Below, in pieces: positions 43,428 through 51,595 of a DNA stretch of 64,000 nucleotides (within the stretch, counting starts at the first letter, position 1; each line of letters opens with the position of its first letter). Both the position numbers and the translations under genes were made by a program. The notes under the pieces were generated by a model. The model saw only the letters and a list, made by a program, of their open reading frames with translations, was not told where the DNA came from and searched no databases. The DNA comes from JADKFD01 sp050250665 (GTDB lineage Bacteria > Pseudomonadota > Gammaproteobacteria > Xanthomonadales > SZUA-5). The stretch lies in assembly GCA_050250665.1 (NCBI GenBank), contig JBFWOF010000029.1:14743-78742 (forward strand), written 5' to 3'.

Positions 43428-44695
43428 GCGAGCGCCTGCCGAATCCGGCGTTGACGCTCGCGGCCCTGGTGCTGCTGGTGCCGCTGTTGCTGCCCTTCTC
43501 GCGCAGCGTCGAGGTACCGCTGCTGGCCGGTGCCGTCCTCGGTGTCGCATCCCTGTTCAAGTCTGCCGGCCGGTGGCCTGCGGGACCGGCCGCGCGGGTG
43601 CTGTTGCTGGCACTGGCAGCTTATGTGCTGGCGGCGCTGCTGTCGGCCATCGATGCGGTAGCTCCGCAGAAGAGCTGGACCAATATGCTGGCGGCGCTGC
43701 GTTTTCTGGCTTTCGCCGTGGGCATGCTGGCGCTGGCCGCGCAGGCGCTGGCGGCCGGTGTGGCATCGAAGCGATTGTCGGGTCTGCTGATTCTGGCCGC
43801 GGCTGCGCCGATCGCGCTGTGGGTGGCCGATGCCCTGCTGCAGGCGGCCACCGGCTGGTCGCTGGGCGGCCCGGCGGATGCCGATCGCCTCAGCGGCATC
43901 TTTGGTGCCGATGATCTCAAGCTCGGACCGCTGCTGTCGGCCCTGTCACCCCTGCTGCTGTGGCCGCTGCTGCAAGGGCCACGCTGGCGCCTCGGCGCCT
44001 GCTATCTGGCGGTGCTGACGGTGGTCTTGCTGGCAGGCGCCCGCGCCGGCTGGGTGAGCTTCGCGCTGGTGAGCCTGCTGCTGGCCTGGCGTCTGGCGCG
44101 AGGGTCGAAACGGGCGCTGCTGGCCTGGGCTGGTGCGGCGCTGCTGTCAGGCCTTGTTCTGACCGGTGCGGGTTATCAGATCTCGGATGCCTTCAAGGCC
44201 AGGGTCGATCGCACGCTCGCCGCCGGCGACGGCCAGCTGGATGTCGCCCTGGCCGGTCGATTGCCGATCTGGCGCACGGCGGTGCAGATGTTTGCCGCGC
44301 ATCCGTTCAATGGTGTGGGTGTGCGCGGCTTCCGCCATGCTTATCCCGAATACGCGGCTGCGGACGATCCCTGGGTCGATCACGCCCGCGGCACCGGCGC
44401 CGCCCACGCCCATCAGATCGTGCTGGAGCTGCTGACCGAGACCGGCGTGCTCGGACTGACGCTGTGGCTGGCGGCGGCGAGCTTGTTGTGGCGCTGTTCC
44501 CGACGCACGATGGACGATCCGGCCGCGCATGCGCCCTGGGTGGCGCTGCTGGTGCTGGTGTTCCCCGTGAACACGCATCTGGCCTTCTACTCAGTGCCGG
44601 TGGGGATCATGCTCTGCTGGCTGCTGACGCTGGCCTGCCTGCAATCGGGTCTGCGCGCCGTCGGCGACGCGGTCGAATCTGCGCAGGTGCCGTGA
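43424..44695 (+). CDS. O-antigen ligase / Wzy family membrane protein
   Basis: 423 residues with about 10-12 membrane helices. 'LAGARAGWVSFALV' and a long periplasmic loop (about 250-330) with 'GRLPIWRTAVQMFAAHPFNGVG' and 'GAAHAHQIVLELLTETGVLGL' are the Wzy_C/WaaL marks, including the Arg and His residues required in WaaL. Probably transfers a polymer from undecaprenyl diphosphate to lipid A-core at the periplasmic side. The ATG overlaps the previous stop. Confidence 0.88.
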   Translation: MSERLPNPALTLAALVLLVPLLLPFSRSVEVPLLAGAVLGVASLFKSAGRWPAGPAARVLLLALAAYVLAALLSAIDAVAPQKSWTNMLAALRFLAFAVGMLALAAQALAAGVASKRLSGLLILAAAAPIALWVADALLQAATGWSLGGPADADRLSGIFGADDLKLGPLLSALSPLLLWPLLQGPRWRLGACYLAVLTVVLLAGARAGWVSFALVSLLLAWRLARGSKRALLAWAGAALLSGLVLTGAGYQISDAFKARVDRTLAAGDGQLDVALAGRLPIWRTAVQMFAAHPFNGVGVRGFRHAYPEYAAADDPWVDHARGTGAAHAHQIVLELLTETGVLGLTLWLAAASLLWRCSRRTMDDPAAHAPWVALLVLVFPVNTHLAFYSVPVGIMLCWLLTLACLQSGLRAVGDAVESAQVP

Positions 44696-44696
44696 G

Positions 44697-45509
44697 GTGA
44701 GCGATCCGTCCACAGCCATGTCATCGCCCGGCGCCGAGGCTGAACACCAGCCGCTGTCGCTGGTCGTGACCACGCTGAACAATGCCGACACCCTGCGCCG
44801 CTGTCTGCAGAGTGCGGCCTTCGCCGACGAACTGCTGCTGGTCGATTCCGGCAGCAGCGACGACACCCTGGCCATTGCCGCCGAGTTCGGTTGTCGGGTG
44901 CTGCACAAGCCCTTCGCCGGCTACGGGCCACAGAAACAGTGGGCCATCGAGCAGGCGCGGCATCGCTACGTGCTGCTGCTCGATGCCGACGAGTGGTTGC
45001 CGGAAGACTGTCAGCACCAGATCCAGGCGCTGCTGGCGGGCATGGCGGCAGGGCAGCCTGGTCTGGCCGGCTATCGCCTGCCGCGCCGTGAGTTGATCTT
45101 CTGGCAATACCAGCACCCCGGAGCGCGCCTGAATCGCTATCTGCGCCTGCTCGATCGCCAGCGCTTCCGCATGAGCGCATCGACCGTGCATGCGGCGCCT
45201 GAAGTGGACGGGCCGGTGGCGGATCTGCGCTGTGCCTTCCACCACGACGGCGAGCCCGACATCCACACCAAGGTGGCCAAGATCAATGCCTATTCCAGCG
45301 GGCTGGTTGCCGACAAGCTGGAGCGCCGGGTGGGCTTTGTGCGCACCCGCATGCTGCTCTACCCACCGTGGTTCTTCGTGCGGCAGTACCTGGGCAAGCG
45401 CCAATTTCTCGATGGCTGGGCCGGTTTCGTGCAGAGCGTGGTCGGCGCATTCTATGTCTTCCTGAAGTACGCCAAGGTCTATGAAGTCCGACGCCGAAAT
45501 CGCCGCTGA
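44697..45509 (+). CDS. WaaE/KdtX-like glycosyltransferase family 2
   Basis: 270 residues from GTG, 1 base after the ligase stop. N-terminal GT-A domain: 'LSLVVTTLNNADTLRRCLQS', 'LLLVDSGSSDDTLAIA', 'HKPFAGYGPQKQWAIEQA' and the DxD 'LLLDADEWLPED'. This pattern is that of the LPS-core beta-1,4-glucosyltransferase WaaE. The C-terminal part ends in amphipathic helices (YPPWFFVRQYLGKRQF). Cytosolic face of the inner membrane. Its 3' end overlaps the next gene by 29 bases. Confidence 0.9.
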   Translation: MSDPSTAMSSPGAEAEHQPLSLVVTTLNNADTLRRCLQSAAFADELLLVDSGSSDDTLAIAAEFGCRVLHKPFAGYGPQKQWAIEQARHRYVLLLDADEWLPEDCQHQIQALLAGMAAGQPGLAGYRLPRRELIFWQYQHPGARLNRYLRLLDRQRFRMSASTVHAAPEVDGPVADLRCAFHHDGEPDIHTKVAKINAYSSGLVADKLERRVGFVRTRMLLYPPWFFVRQYLGKRQFLDGWAGFVQSVVGAFYVFLKYAKVYEVRRRNRR

Positions 45510-46422
45510 GCGCCTGAACTGGCGCTGGCGGCTGCTGTTCGCGCTCGCGCGCTGGCTGGCGCGGCGGCCGTATCGAACTCAGATGCGCATCGCCCATGGG
45601 CTGTCCGGGCCGATGTCGCTGCTGGCTGGCAAGCGCGGTGCCATCGTTGCGGCCAACATCGGCTTGTGCTTTCCGGAGCTGAATGCCGAGCAGCAGTCGC
45701 AGCTGGTCTGGCGCAATCTGCGCTCGACTGCCGTTAGCGTATTCGAAACCACGATGGCCTGGTTTGCGCCGCGCTCGGTCACGGCCGACATTGTCGACGT
45801 CGAAGGCCTGGAACATCTGCAGCAGGCGCTGGCCGCCGGCAAGGGCGCGCTGTGCCTGTTCAGCCACTTCACAATGATCGAACTCGGAGGACGGCTGCTG
45901 TCCGAGGCGCTGGGACGGCCCATGCACCAGATGGTGCGACGGAACAACGATGCCGCGGTGGAAGCCATCATCGACGGCGCCCGCCGTCAGTTCTGCGAGC
46001 GCACCGTGGAAAAGAAGAATTTGGGCGATCTGTTGCGCTCGCTGCGCGAGGGCCACCCGGTCGGTTATGCGCCTGACCAGAATTTCAATCTGCACATGGC
46101 TTTCGTGCCTTTCTTTGGCCAACCCGCCGCCACCCTGACCATGACCAGCCGCATCGCGCGGCTGTCGCGGGCACCGGTGCTGTGCTGCTGGATCAGCCGC
46201 AAGCCCGATGGCTATGGCTATCGTCTGCGCATCGATCCGCCGCTGACCCAGTTTCCGGGCGCCGACCCGGTGTCCGATACCGCCCGCATCATCGGCCTGC
46301 TCGAAGCCGAAGTGCGCAAGGTGCCCGAGCAGTATCTCTGGGCCCACCGCCGCTTCAAGACCCGTCCGGACGGCAGCGCGCTGGCCTACGACGCCAAGCT
46401 GCTGAAGCCCCGGCATCGCTGA
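45481..46422 (+). CDS. LpxL/HtrB-like lipid A acyltransferase
   Basis: 313 residues, normal for the family. The HX4E catalytic motif is in 'LFSHFTMIELGGR'; 'VGYAPDQNFN' and 'QYLWAHRRFKTRP' are the other conserved blocks. It adds a secondary acyl chain to Kdo-lipid A at the inner membrane. It overlaps the WaaE-like gene, so it closes the operon. Directly after its stop comes a heptamer array. Confidence 0.92.
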   Translation: MKSDAEIAAERLNWRWRLLFALARWLARRPYRTQMRIAHGLSGPMSLLAGKRGAIVAANIGLCFPELNAEQQSQLVWRNLRSTAVSVFETTMAWFAPRSVTADIVDVEGLEHLQQALAAGKGALCLFSHFTMIELGGRLLSEALGRPMHQMVRRNNDAAVEAIIDGARRQFCERTVEKKNLGDLLRSLREGHPVGYAPDQNFNLHMAFVPFFGQPAATLTMTSRIARLSRAPVLCCWISRKPDGYGYRLRIDPPLTQFPGADPVSDTARIIGLLEAEVRKVPEQYLWAHRRFKTRPDGSALAYDAKLLKPRHR

Positions 46423-46453
46423 GGTTGTCGGTTGCTGGTTGTCGGTTGTCGGT
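46423..46453. repeat. Heptamer array GGTTGTC x4 plus GGT
   Basis: GGTTGTC, GGTTGCT, GGTTGTC, GGTTGTC, GGT; reverse complement of the CCGACAA unit at 37304. Starts on the base after an operon stop codon. Confidence 0.9.
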
Positions 46454-46479
46454 GCGGGATGTCCGGCGCTTGCGCCTGT

Positions 46480-46555
46480 GGGAGCGGACTCTGTCCGCGA
46501 CAGCGGTTGCCGGAAGATTGAACCCCTTTTCGCGGCTGAAGCCGCTCCCACCGCA
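46480..46555. repeat. REP-like repeat, GTGGGAGCGG type
   Basis: Outer arms CTGTGGGAGCGG and CCGCTCCCACCGCAG and inner GCGACAGCGG / TTTTCGCGGCTGAAGCCGC form a hairpin. The same type of repeat is known in Pseudomonas and Xanthomonas relatives. Confidence 0.75.
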
Positions 46556-46751
46556 GGAGCGCACTCATGGTGCAACCGCCGCTGCGACTATCCCAATCTG
46601 CAGAACATCCTGGCCAGAAGCCGGACCCAGAGTACGCGAAGGAAAAGCAGAGAGAACGCGAAGAACAGCGATCCGGCCATCGGGGTATTCTGCGAGGCCT
46701 CTCGCCATCGGCCCGCCCCCAATGCCCGTATGGCCAGCGGACAAACGAGTG

Positions 46752-46851
46752 GCGTCATTGCGACCCCGGACTTGATCCGGGGGAAGCAATCCAGACACAC
46801 AGCCGCAGAAGCACTGGATTGCTTCGTCGCTGCGCTCCTCGCAATGACGCC
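46752..46851. repeat. Family A copy with CCCCGGACTTGATCCGGGGG arm
   Basis: GCGTCATTGCGA, then CCCCGGACTTGATCCGGGGG on the left side, GAAGCAATCCAG..CTGGATTGCTTCG, and CTCGCAATGACGCC. Compare the copy at 50273, in which the CCCCGGA arm is on the right. Confidence 0.88.
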
Positions 46852-46872
46852 CAGATGAGGGAATGCTGACAA

Positions 46873-46928
46873 CCGTACCCCGTACCCCGTACCCCGTACC
46901 CCGTACTCCGTGCCCCGTACTCCGTGCC
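46873..46928. repeat. Heptamer array CCGTACC/CCGTGCC, 8 units
   Basis: CCGTACC x4, CCGTACT, CCGTGCC, CCGTACT, CCGTGCC. The last unit contains the GTG that begins the longest thioesterase frame. Confidence 0.95.
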
Positions 46929-47349
46929 CCTGCCTACCCGGAACCCCGCTGTGCTCATCGAAACCACTGTCCCCCTGCGCTGGCGCGATCTCGACGCCTA
47001 CAACCATGTCAACAATTCGGTGTTCCTGACCTTTCTGGAGGAAGCCCGGATCCAGTGGTTCGACAGCCTCGGCAGTCCCTGGCGCAGTGCCGAGTTCGAG
47101 CCGATCCTGGCGGCGACGACGATCAATTTCAGGCGCCCGATCCAGTATCCGGAAACGCTGCGGATCCGGCTCAGCACCGAGCGCATCGGCCACACCAGTC
47201 TGACCATCGCCCAGCACATCTACGCCACGGACGATGCCGCCGTGCTGTATTCGGATGGCCAGGCCGTGCTGGTGTGGGTGAGTCCAGTCGACGGCCGCCC
47301 GGTACCCCTGCCACAAGTCGTCCGGCATGCCGCCGGCGCCACCGACTAG
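46924..47349 (+). CDS. YbgC/FadM-type acyl-CoA thioesterase
   Basis: 141 residues from GTG 46924; a GTG at 46951 (132 residues) with a weak CGGAA upstream is equally plausible. Hot-dog fold with 'VPLRWRDLDAYNHVNNSVFLTFLEEAR', containing the catalytic Asp of the 4-hydroxybenzoyl-CoA thioesterase type. It hydrolyses acyl-CoA in the cytosol. The longest start codon lies within the last unit of the heptamer array, so changes in repeat number would move upstream signals. pspF follows after 32 bases. Confidence 0.88.
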   Translation: MPLPTRNPAVLIETTVPLRWRDLDAYNHVNNSVFLTFLEEARIQWFDSLGSPWRSAEFEPILAATTINFRRPIQYPETLRIRLSTERIGHTSLTIAQHIYATDDAAVLYSDGQAVLVWVSPVDGRPVPLPQVVRHAAGATD

Positions 47350-47381
47350 AATGGAGCTCTGACGGGTTTTCGGATGTACGC

Positions 47382-48446
47382 ATGGCAGATGCCGACAACA
47401 ATGATCTCTCGCTGCTGGGTTCCGCGCCTGCCTTCGCCGAAGTGATGGAACAGGTGTCGCGGGCGGCGCCGCTGGATCGGCCGGTGCTGGTGATCGGCGA
47501 ACGTGGCACCGGCAAGGAGCTGGTGGCGGCGCGCCTGCACTTTCTGTCCCGGCGCTGGGATCGGCCCTTCGTCAAGATGAATTGCGCCACGCTGGCTGAA
47601 TCCTTGCTGGAGACCGAGCTCTTCGGTCACGAGGCGGGCGCTTTTACCGGCGCCACGCGCCGCCATTTCGGACGTTTCGAGATCGCCCATGAAGGCAGCC
47701 TGTTTCTGGACGAACTGGCCAATGCTTCGCAGCGGGTGCAGGAGAAGATCCTGCGGGTGATCGAATACGGCGAGTTCGAGCGCGTCGGCGGCCGCGAAAC
47801 CATCCGCACCAATGTGCGCCTGATTGCTGCCACCAACCTTGACCTGCCGAGCGAGGCGCGTGCCGGTCGCTTCCGCGAGGATCTGCTCGATCGACTGGCT
47901 TTCGATGTGATCACGCTGCCGCCCTTGCGGGCCCGTCAGGAGGACATCCTGCTGCTGGCCGAGCATTTCGCGACGCGCATGAGCCAGGAACTCAAACGCG
48001 ATCTCTTTCCCGGATTCAGTCAGCGGGCCCAGACCCAGTTGCGTGAGTATCCCTGGCCGGGCAATGTCCGCGAGTTGCGCAATGTGATCGAGCGTGCGGT
48101 CTATCGCATGGACGATATCGAGGAGGAGATCGACGACATCGGCTTCAATCCCTTCGAGTCGCCATGGCGACCGCCGCCGCGAAAGCTGAGCGATGATGGC
48201 AGCCCCGCGCCGTCGCCGGCCCCGGCGGCGGCGACTCCCCCAGAGCAGGGTACGGAACTTGAACTCCCCGCCGATTTCCGTGCCGAGATCGAGCGCATCG
48301 AAATCGCCTGGCTGGAAGCGGCCATGCAGCAGGCCCGTTTCAACCAGCGCAAGGCCGCCGAACTGCTGGGCCTGAGCTACCACCAGCTGCGCGGCTATCT
48401 GCGCAAGTACAAGCTGGTGGGGGGCAATGACGAGGATGAGGGCTAG
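47382..48446 (+). CDS. pspF: PspF-type sigma-54 activator
   Basis: 354 residues from an ATG in-frame within a longer open frame. No receiver domain. AAA+ core (about 12-240) with Walker A 'GERGTGKEL', 'GAFTGA' sigma-54 loop, Walker B 'LFLDEL', and 'YPWPGNVRELRNV'. A Pro/Ala linker (about 275-305) leads to a Fis-type HTH (about 320-345, 'RKAAELLGLSYHQLRGYLRKYKL'). It should activate phage-shock genes from sigma-54 promoters, normally under PspA control. No pspA/B/C is nearby in the window. Confidence 0.9.
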   Translation: MADADNNDLSLLGSAPAFAEVMEQVSRAAPLDRPVLVIGERGTGKELVAARLHFLSRRWDRPFVKMNCATLAESLLETELFGHEAGAFTGATRRHFGRFEIAHEGSLFLDELANASQRVQEKILRVIEYGEFERVGGRETIRTNVRLIAATNLDLPSEARAGRFREDLLDRLAFDVITLPPLRARQEDILLLAEHFATRMSQELKRDLFPGFSQRAQTQLREYPWPGNVRELRNVIERAVYRMDDIEEEIDDIGFNPFESPWRPPPRKLSDDGSPAPSPAPAAATPPEQGTELELPADFRAEIERIEIAWLEAAMQQARFNQRKAAELLGLSYHQLRGYLRKYKLVGGNDEDEG

Positions 48447-48466
48447 CCGCCCGTGGCTTTGAGGAG

Positions 48467-48486
48467 GGTCGCGCGCCTGCGCGACC
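48467..48486. terminator. Hairpin between convergent pspF and nitroreductase genes
   Basis: GGTCGCGC-gcct-GCGCGACC, an 8-bp perfect stem 20 bases after the pspF stop. No T-run; a second GC-rich hairpin (about 48512-48532) follows. Confidence 0.45.
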
Positions 48487-48556
48487 GCTGTTGATTCGAA
48501 CAGGCAGGAGAGCGGCGCCGCCGCGCGGCGCCCTCCACCGGCAACCGTCGGTGCGT

Positions 48557-49144
48557 TCAGGTGATCTTGCAAACCTCGTCGAAGTCGAAGCGGGGTCCGC
48601 GCGGATGCAGCTTGCTGGCGTCGCCATAACCCAGATTGACCAGGAAGTTGGAGCGGATTTCGGTGCCGGCGAAGAACTCGGCGTCGACCTTGGCGTTGTC
48701 GAAACCCGACATCGGTCCGCAGTCCAGTCCCAGCGCGCGAGCGGCGATGATCAGATAGGCGCCCTGCAGCGTGCCGTTGCGGAAGCCGCCGGTCTGGATG
48801 GCCTCGGGCTTGCCGGCAAACCAGCTGCGGGCGCTCTGGTCATGCGGGAACAGACGCGGCAAATGTTCGTAGAAGGCATAGTCCCAGGCCACGATCGCCG
48901 TAGCCGGCGCAGCCATGGTCTTGGCCAGATTGCCTTCGCTCAGCGCGGGCTTCAGTCGCTCTTTTGCCTCGGCCGACTTCACAAAGACAAAGCGGGCCGG
49001 CGAGCAATTGGCGCTGGTCGGGCCCCATTTCAGCAGCTCGAACAGCTGCTTCAGAGTTTCATCGGCAACCGGTTTGTCCTGCCAGGCGTTGAAGGTACGG
49101 GCTTCGGTGAAGAGCTGGGCGAGAGCGTCGCGGTCTAGGGCCAT
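48557..49144 (-). CDS. RutE-like nitroreductase family protein
   Basis: 195 residues from the ATG giving MALDRD, with AGGA 6 bases upstream; RutE of E. coli has 196 residues. Motifs: 'ARTFNAWQDKPVADETLKQ', 'WGPTSANCSPARFVFV', 'AALGLDCGPMSGFDNAKV'-like (here ARALGLDCGPMSGFD) and 'VNLGYGDASKLHPRGPR'. FMN enzyme of the malonic-semialdehyde reductase / HadB-RutE branch. No pyrimidine-degradation genes nearby, so the substrate is open. Divergent from the ELM1-like gene. Confidence 0.9.
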   Translation of the reverse strand: MALDRDALAQLFTEARTFNAWQDKPVADETLKQLFELLKWGPTSANCSPARFVFVKSAEAKERLKPALSEGNLAKTMAAPATAIVAWDYAFYEHLPRLFPHDQSARSWFAGKPEAIQTGGFRNGTLQGAYLIIAARALGLDCGPMSGFDNAKVDAEFFAGTEIRSNFLVNLGYGDASKLHPRGPRFDFDEVCKIT

Positions 49145-49245
49145 GATCATTCCTGAATCGGGAAAACCCGCATCATAGCGATCCGGCATGCAAGCGCTTG
49201 TGAGCATCACTTGGCAAGCGCCGCGCAACTGCGGATGCTGCGTGT

Positions 49246-50208
49246 ATGGAGCTAGCCCCAACCTTGACCATCTACAGCGACGGCGCCGCCGGCAACGAGT
49301 TGCCGGCGCTGGCTCTGGCCAGTGCGCTCAGCACCGAGCCGGCGAGCTGCGTGCGGCTGCGCGCGCCCTGGCCACAGTCGCTGTGGCTGCCCCATGGCCC
49401 GGTTCTGAACCCGACGCGCTGGCAGCCGCCACTGGATACGAGTACCTGGCCAGAGCTCGCGATCGGTGCCGGACGCATGGGCGCGGCCGCCTTGCTCAGC
49501 GTCCGCCGCGCCGGCAAGGGCCAGACCCGTACCATTCAGATCCTCGATCCGCGCATCGATCCGGCGCGCTACGACATCGTCATCGCTCCCGCGCATGACC
49601 GCTTGAGCGGGCCCAATGTCATCGTGATCGAGGGTTCCCTGCACGCCATCAACGACGCCTGGATACGCCGCGAGCGACTTGCGCACGCGCCGCTGGGGCG
49701 ATTGCCCTCACCGCGCACCGTGGTGCTCATCGGCGGTCGCCGCCGCGGCGTGAAGCTTGGCCACCGGGAGATCGAGCGGCTGGCCGAGACGTTGCAGAAC
49801 TGGCAAAGCCGTGATGGCGGCAGCCTGCTGCTACTGGGCTCCAGGCGCACACCCAAAGCCTGGCAGGATGCGTTGCGGCGGGCACTGCCGAAGGCGGATC
49901 TGCGCTGGTTCAGCGCCGCCGATGGCGACAATCCCTACCGTGGGGCGATCGCCTGGGGTGATCGTTTCATCGTCACCGCCGACTCGGTGAACATGCTGAG
50001 CGAGGCCCTCGGTACCGGGCAGCCGGTCTACAGCCTGTGTGCTGGCGTGCCGGCGGGCAAGCTCGGCGTATTCCATCGTGGACTGGTCGAATCCGGCCGC
50101 CTGCGCCCGCTGCGCACCCAGCCCGCCGTCTGGAACTACCCGCCGCTGCGGGAGCTGGAGCGGGTTGTGCCGCTGGTGCGGGAGATGCTGTCGCGGGTTA
50201 CGGGGTAG
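49246..50208 (+). CDS. ELM1/GtrOC1-like (DUF1022) protein
   Basis: 320 residues. Matches the 'mitochondrial fission ELM1' family (DUF1022): 'YSDGAAGNELPALALASAL', 'DPRIDPARYDIVIAPAHD', 'VLIGGRRRGVKL', 'FIVTADSVNMLSEALGTGQPVYSL'. The fold is glycosyltransferase-like (GT-B). Bacterial members often sit among LPS or lipid-glycan genes and may modify a glycan. The start codon lies about 100 bases from the divergent nitroreductase start. Confidence 0.85.
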   Translation: MELAPTLTIYSDGAAGNELPALALASALSTEPASCVRLRAPWPQSLWLPHGPVLNPTRWQPPLDTSTWPELAIGAGRMGAAALLSVRRAGKGQTRTIQILDPRIDPARYDIVIAPAHDRLSGPNVIVIEGSLHAINDAWIRRERLAHAPLGRLPSPRTVVLIGGRRRGVKLGHREIERLAETLQNWQSRDGGSLLLLGSRRTPKAWQDALRRALPKADLRWFSAADGDNPYRGAIAWGDRFIVTADSVNMLSEALGTGQPVYSLCAGVPAGKLGVFHRGLVESGRLRPLRTQPAVWNYPPLRELERVVPLVREMLSRVTG

Positions 50209-50272
50209 GGCACGCAAGCACCGAGCGTTGCTTTGCTGCGCTTTCCATGACCCCTTGTCGTTAATTTTTGAT

Positions 50273-50371
50273 GCGTCATTGCGAGGAGCGCAGCGACGAA
50301 GCAATCCAGTGCTTTTGCGGCTGTGGCTCTGGATTGCTTCCCCCGGATCAAGTCCGGGGTCGCAATGACGC
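50273..50371. repeat. Family A repeat with right-hand CCCCGGA arm
   Basis: GCGTCATTGCGAGGAGCGCAG.. left arm, GAAGCAATCCAG / CTGGATTGCTTC inner arms, then CCCCCGGATCAAGTCCGGGG and CGCAATGACGCC. Lies 18 bases before the SRPBCC gene stop. Confidence 0.9.
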
Positions 50372-50388
50372 CGGGGTTGATGGCGCAG

Positions 50389-51399
50389 CTACTCCACCGG
50401 CAGGTAGACCACGCTGATCAACTCGTCTTCCGGTGTGTCGCCGGGGTCGCTGACGAACTCGATGTAGACGCGATCATGGGCCTTGAGCTTGTGCACGGCG
50501 ATGTAGGCCTCGCCCTTGTTCTGCGCCTCGCCGAGTCCGGCGTAGGCACCGACGTAGCGGACGCGCACGGCGCGACCGGCATAGGTCTGACCGGCCTGGA
50601 CCGGTGCCTGCAATTCGATGTCTGTGCGTTCCACCGGAATGGCAGCATCAAAGCCGTAGCCGCGCTCATCCCAGTAATTGTCGATGCCGAGCACCGGCCC
50701 GGTGGGCACCAGTTCCGCCGCATTCATCAGCGGCAGGATCTTGCCGTAGGCATCGGCGTAGGCCGCGGAAATGGCATCCAGTTCCTGGCTGCTGGACGCG
50801 GTGACGTACAGGATCGGTCGCGCCGTGACCTCGACCACTTCGATGTCCGCGCCGGCGATATCGGTATTCGGGAAGGTCTCGACCAGTGCCTTCAGCTTGG
50901 CCAGACCCTTTTCGTAGTCGGCACCGACGAAGCGGTCCACGATCAAGCCAAAGTACCGGCCGATCAGATCAAAACCCGAATCCGCGGTGTAGCTCCAGGT
51001 GACCTTGGTACTCTTGTCCTGAGGTTCCAGTTTCAAGCCGACCTTGGCGACACCAAAATCGCTGAACTCGAGATCGATGTCTATTTGCGAATCCGGCTTG
51101 CTGGCGGTGATCAGCTGGCTGCCGGAGCCTACGGCTTCGTTGCCTTTCCATTCCATCTTTGCGCCAACCCCGCTGGACGGGCCGCTGTAGCTGTATTCCG
51201 CCGCAGGATCCAGCCCGAACCACGGCGACCATTCATTGAAGCGCTCGAAGGAGTTCAGTACCGGAAAGACCAGACTGGCCGGGCGGTCGATGACGATGGA
51301 GCGTTCGACCCGCGAGGTGGAGGGAAGGAACAGGCCGACGATCGCCAGAATCACGATCAGACCGACGATGCCGATGAACAAGCCTTTGAGCACTTTCAC
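50389..51399 (-). CDS. SRPBCC polyketide-cyclase-like protein with GyrI-like C-terminal domain
   Basis: 336 residues. One membrane helix (about 5-27) anchors it to the inner membrane, or acts as an uncleaved signal. SRPBCC fold (about 30-175, 'RSIVIDRPASLVFPVLNSFERFNEWSPWF'). A GyrI/AraC-effector-like domain (about 185-335, 'VEVTARPILYVTASSSQELDAIS' and 'DNYWDERGYGFDAAIPV') follows. Both domains bind hydrophobic small molecules. Function unknown; periplasmic lipid or ligand binding is a guess. Confidence 0.82.
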   Translation of the reverse strand: MKVLKGLFIGIVGLIVILAIVGLFLPSTSRVERSIVIDRPASLVFPVLNSFERFNEWSPWFGLDPAAEYSYSGPSSGVGAKMEWKGNEAVGSGSQLITASKPDSQIDIDLEFSDFGVAKVGLKLEPQDKSTKVTWSYTADSGFDLIGRYFGLIVDRFVGADYEKGLAKLKALVETFPNTDIAGADIEVVEVTARPILYVTASSSQELDAISAAYADAYGKILPLMNAAELVPTGPVLGIDNYWDERGYGFDAAIPVERTDIELQAPVQAGQTYAGRAVRVRYVGAYAGLGEAQNKGEAYIAVHKLKAHDRVYIEFVSDPGDTPEDELISVVYLPVE

Positions 51400-51500
51400 G
51401 GGATCAGCCTTCGGAGGACGGGAATCGCAAGTTTACGAGATGTGACGCAGGTGTGCAGGGCGCGGGGGAGTGGGGCAGGGGGGTGACAATGCTCGGCTGT

Positions 51501-51575
51501 TGTGGGTCCGGATTTGTCCGGACGCATCTGCTTCGGCCTGCGAGTAGCGTCCAGACAAGTCCGAACCTACAGAAG
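51501..51575. repeat. Dispersed repeat, family D copy 2
   Basis: TGTGGGTCCGGATTTGTCCGGACGC and GCGTCCAGACAAGTCCGAACC are inverted halves, related to 33792-33932. Confidence 0.75.
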
Positions 51576-51595
51576 CCCTCAGGCCCGCCGCCTGT

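Larger units (their letters stand above)
46423..46923. other. 500-bp intergenic region made mostly of repeats
   Basis: From left: heptamer array (46423-46453), a GTGGGAGCGG..CCGCTCCCAC inverted repeat (46480-46555), a stretch similar to 23413-23446 (46619-46650), family A copy (46752-46851), heptamer array (46873-46928). Open frames here read only repeat DNA. Confidence 0.8.

Noticed and set aside
46439..46858. 139-aa frame between the acyltransferase and thioesterase
   Set aside because: Every part corresponds to dispersed repeats; no coding features.
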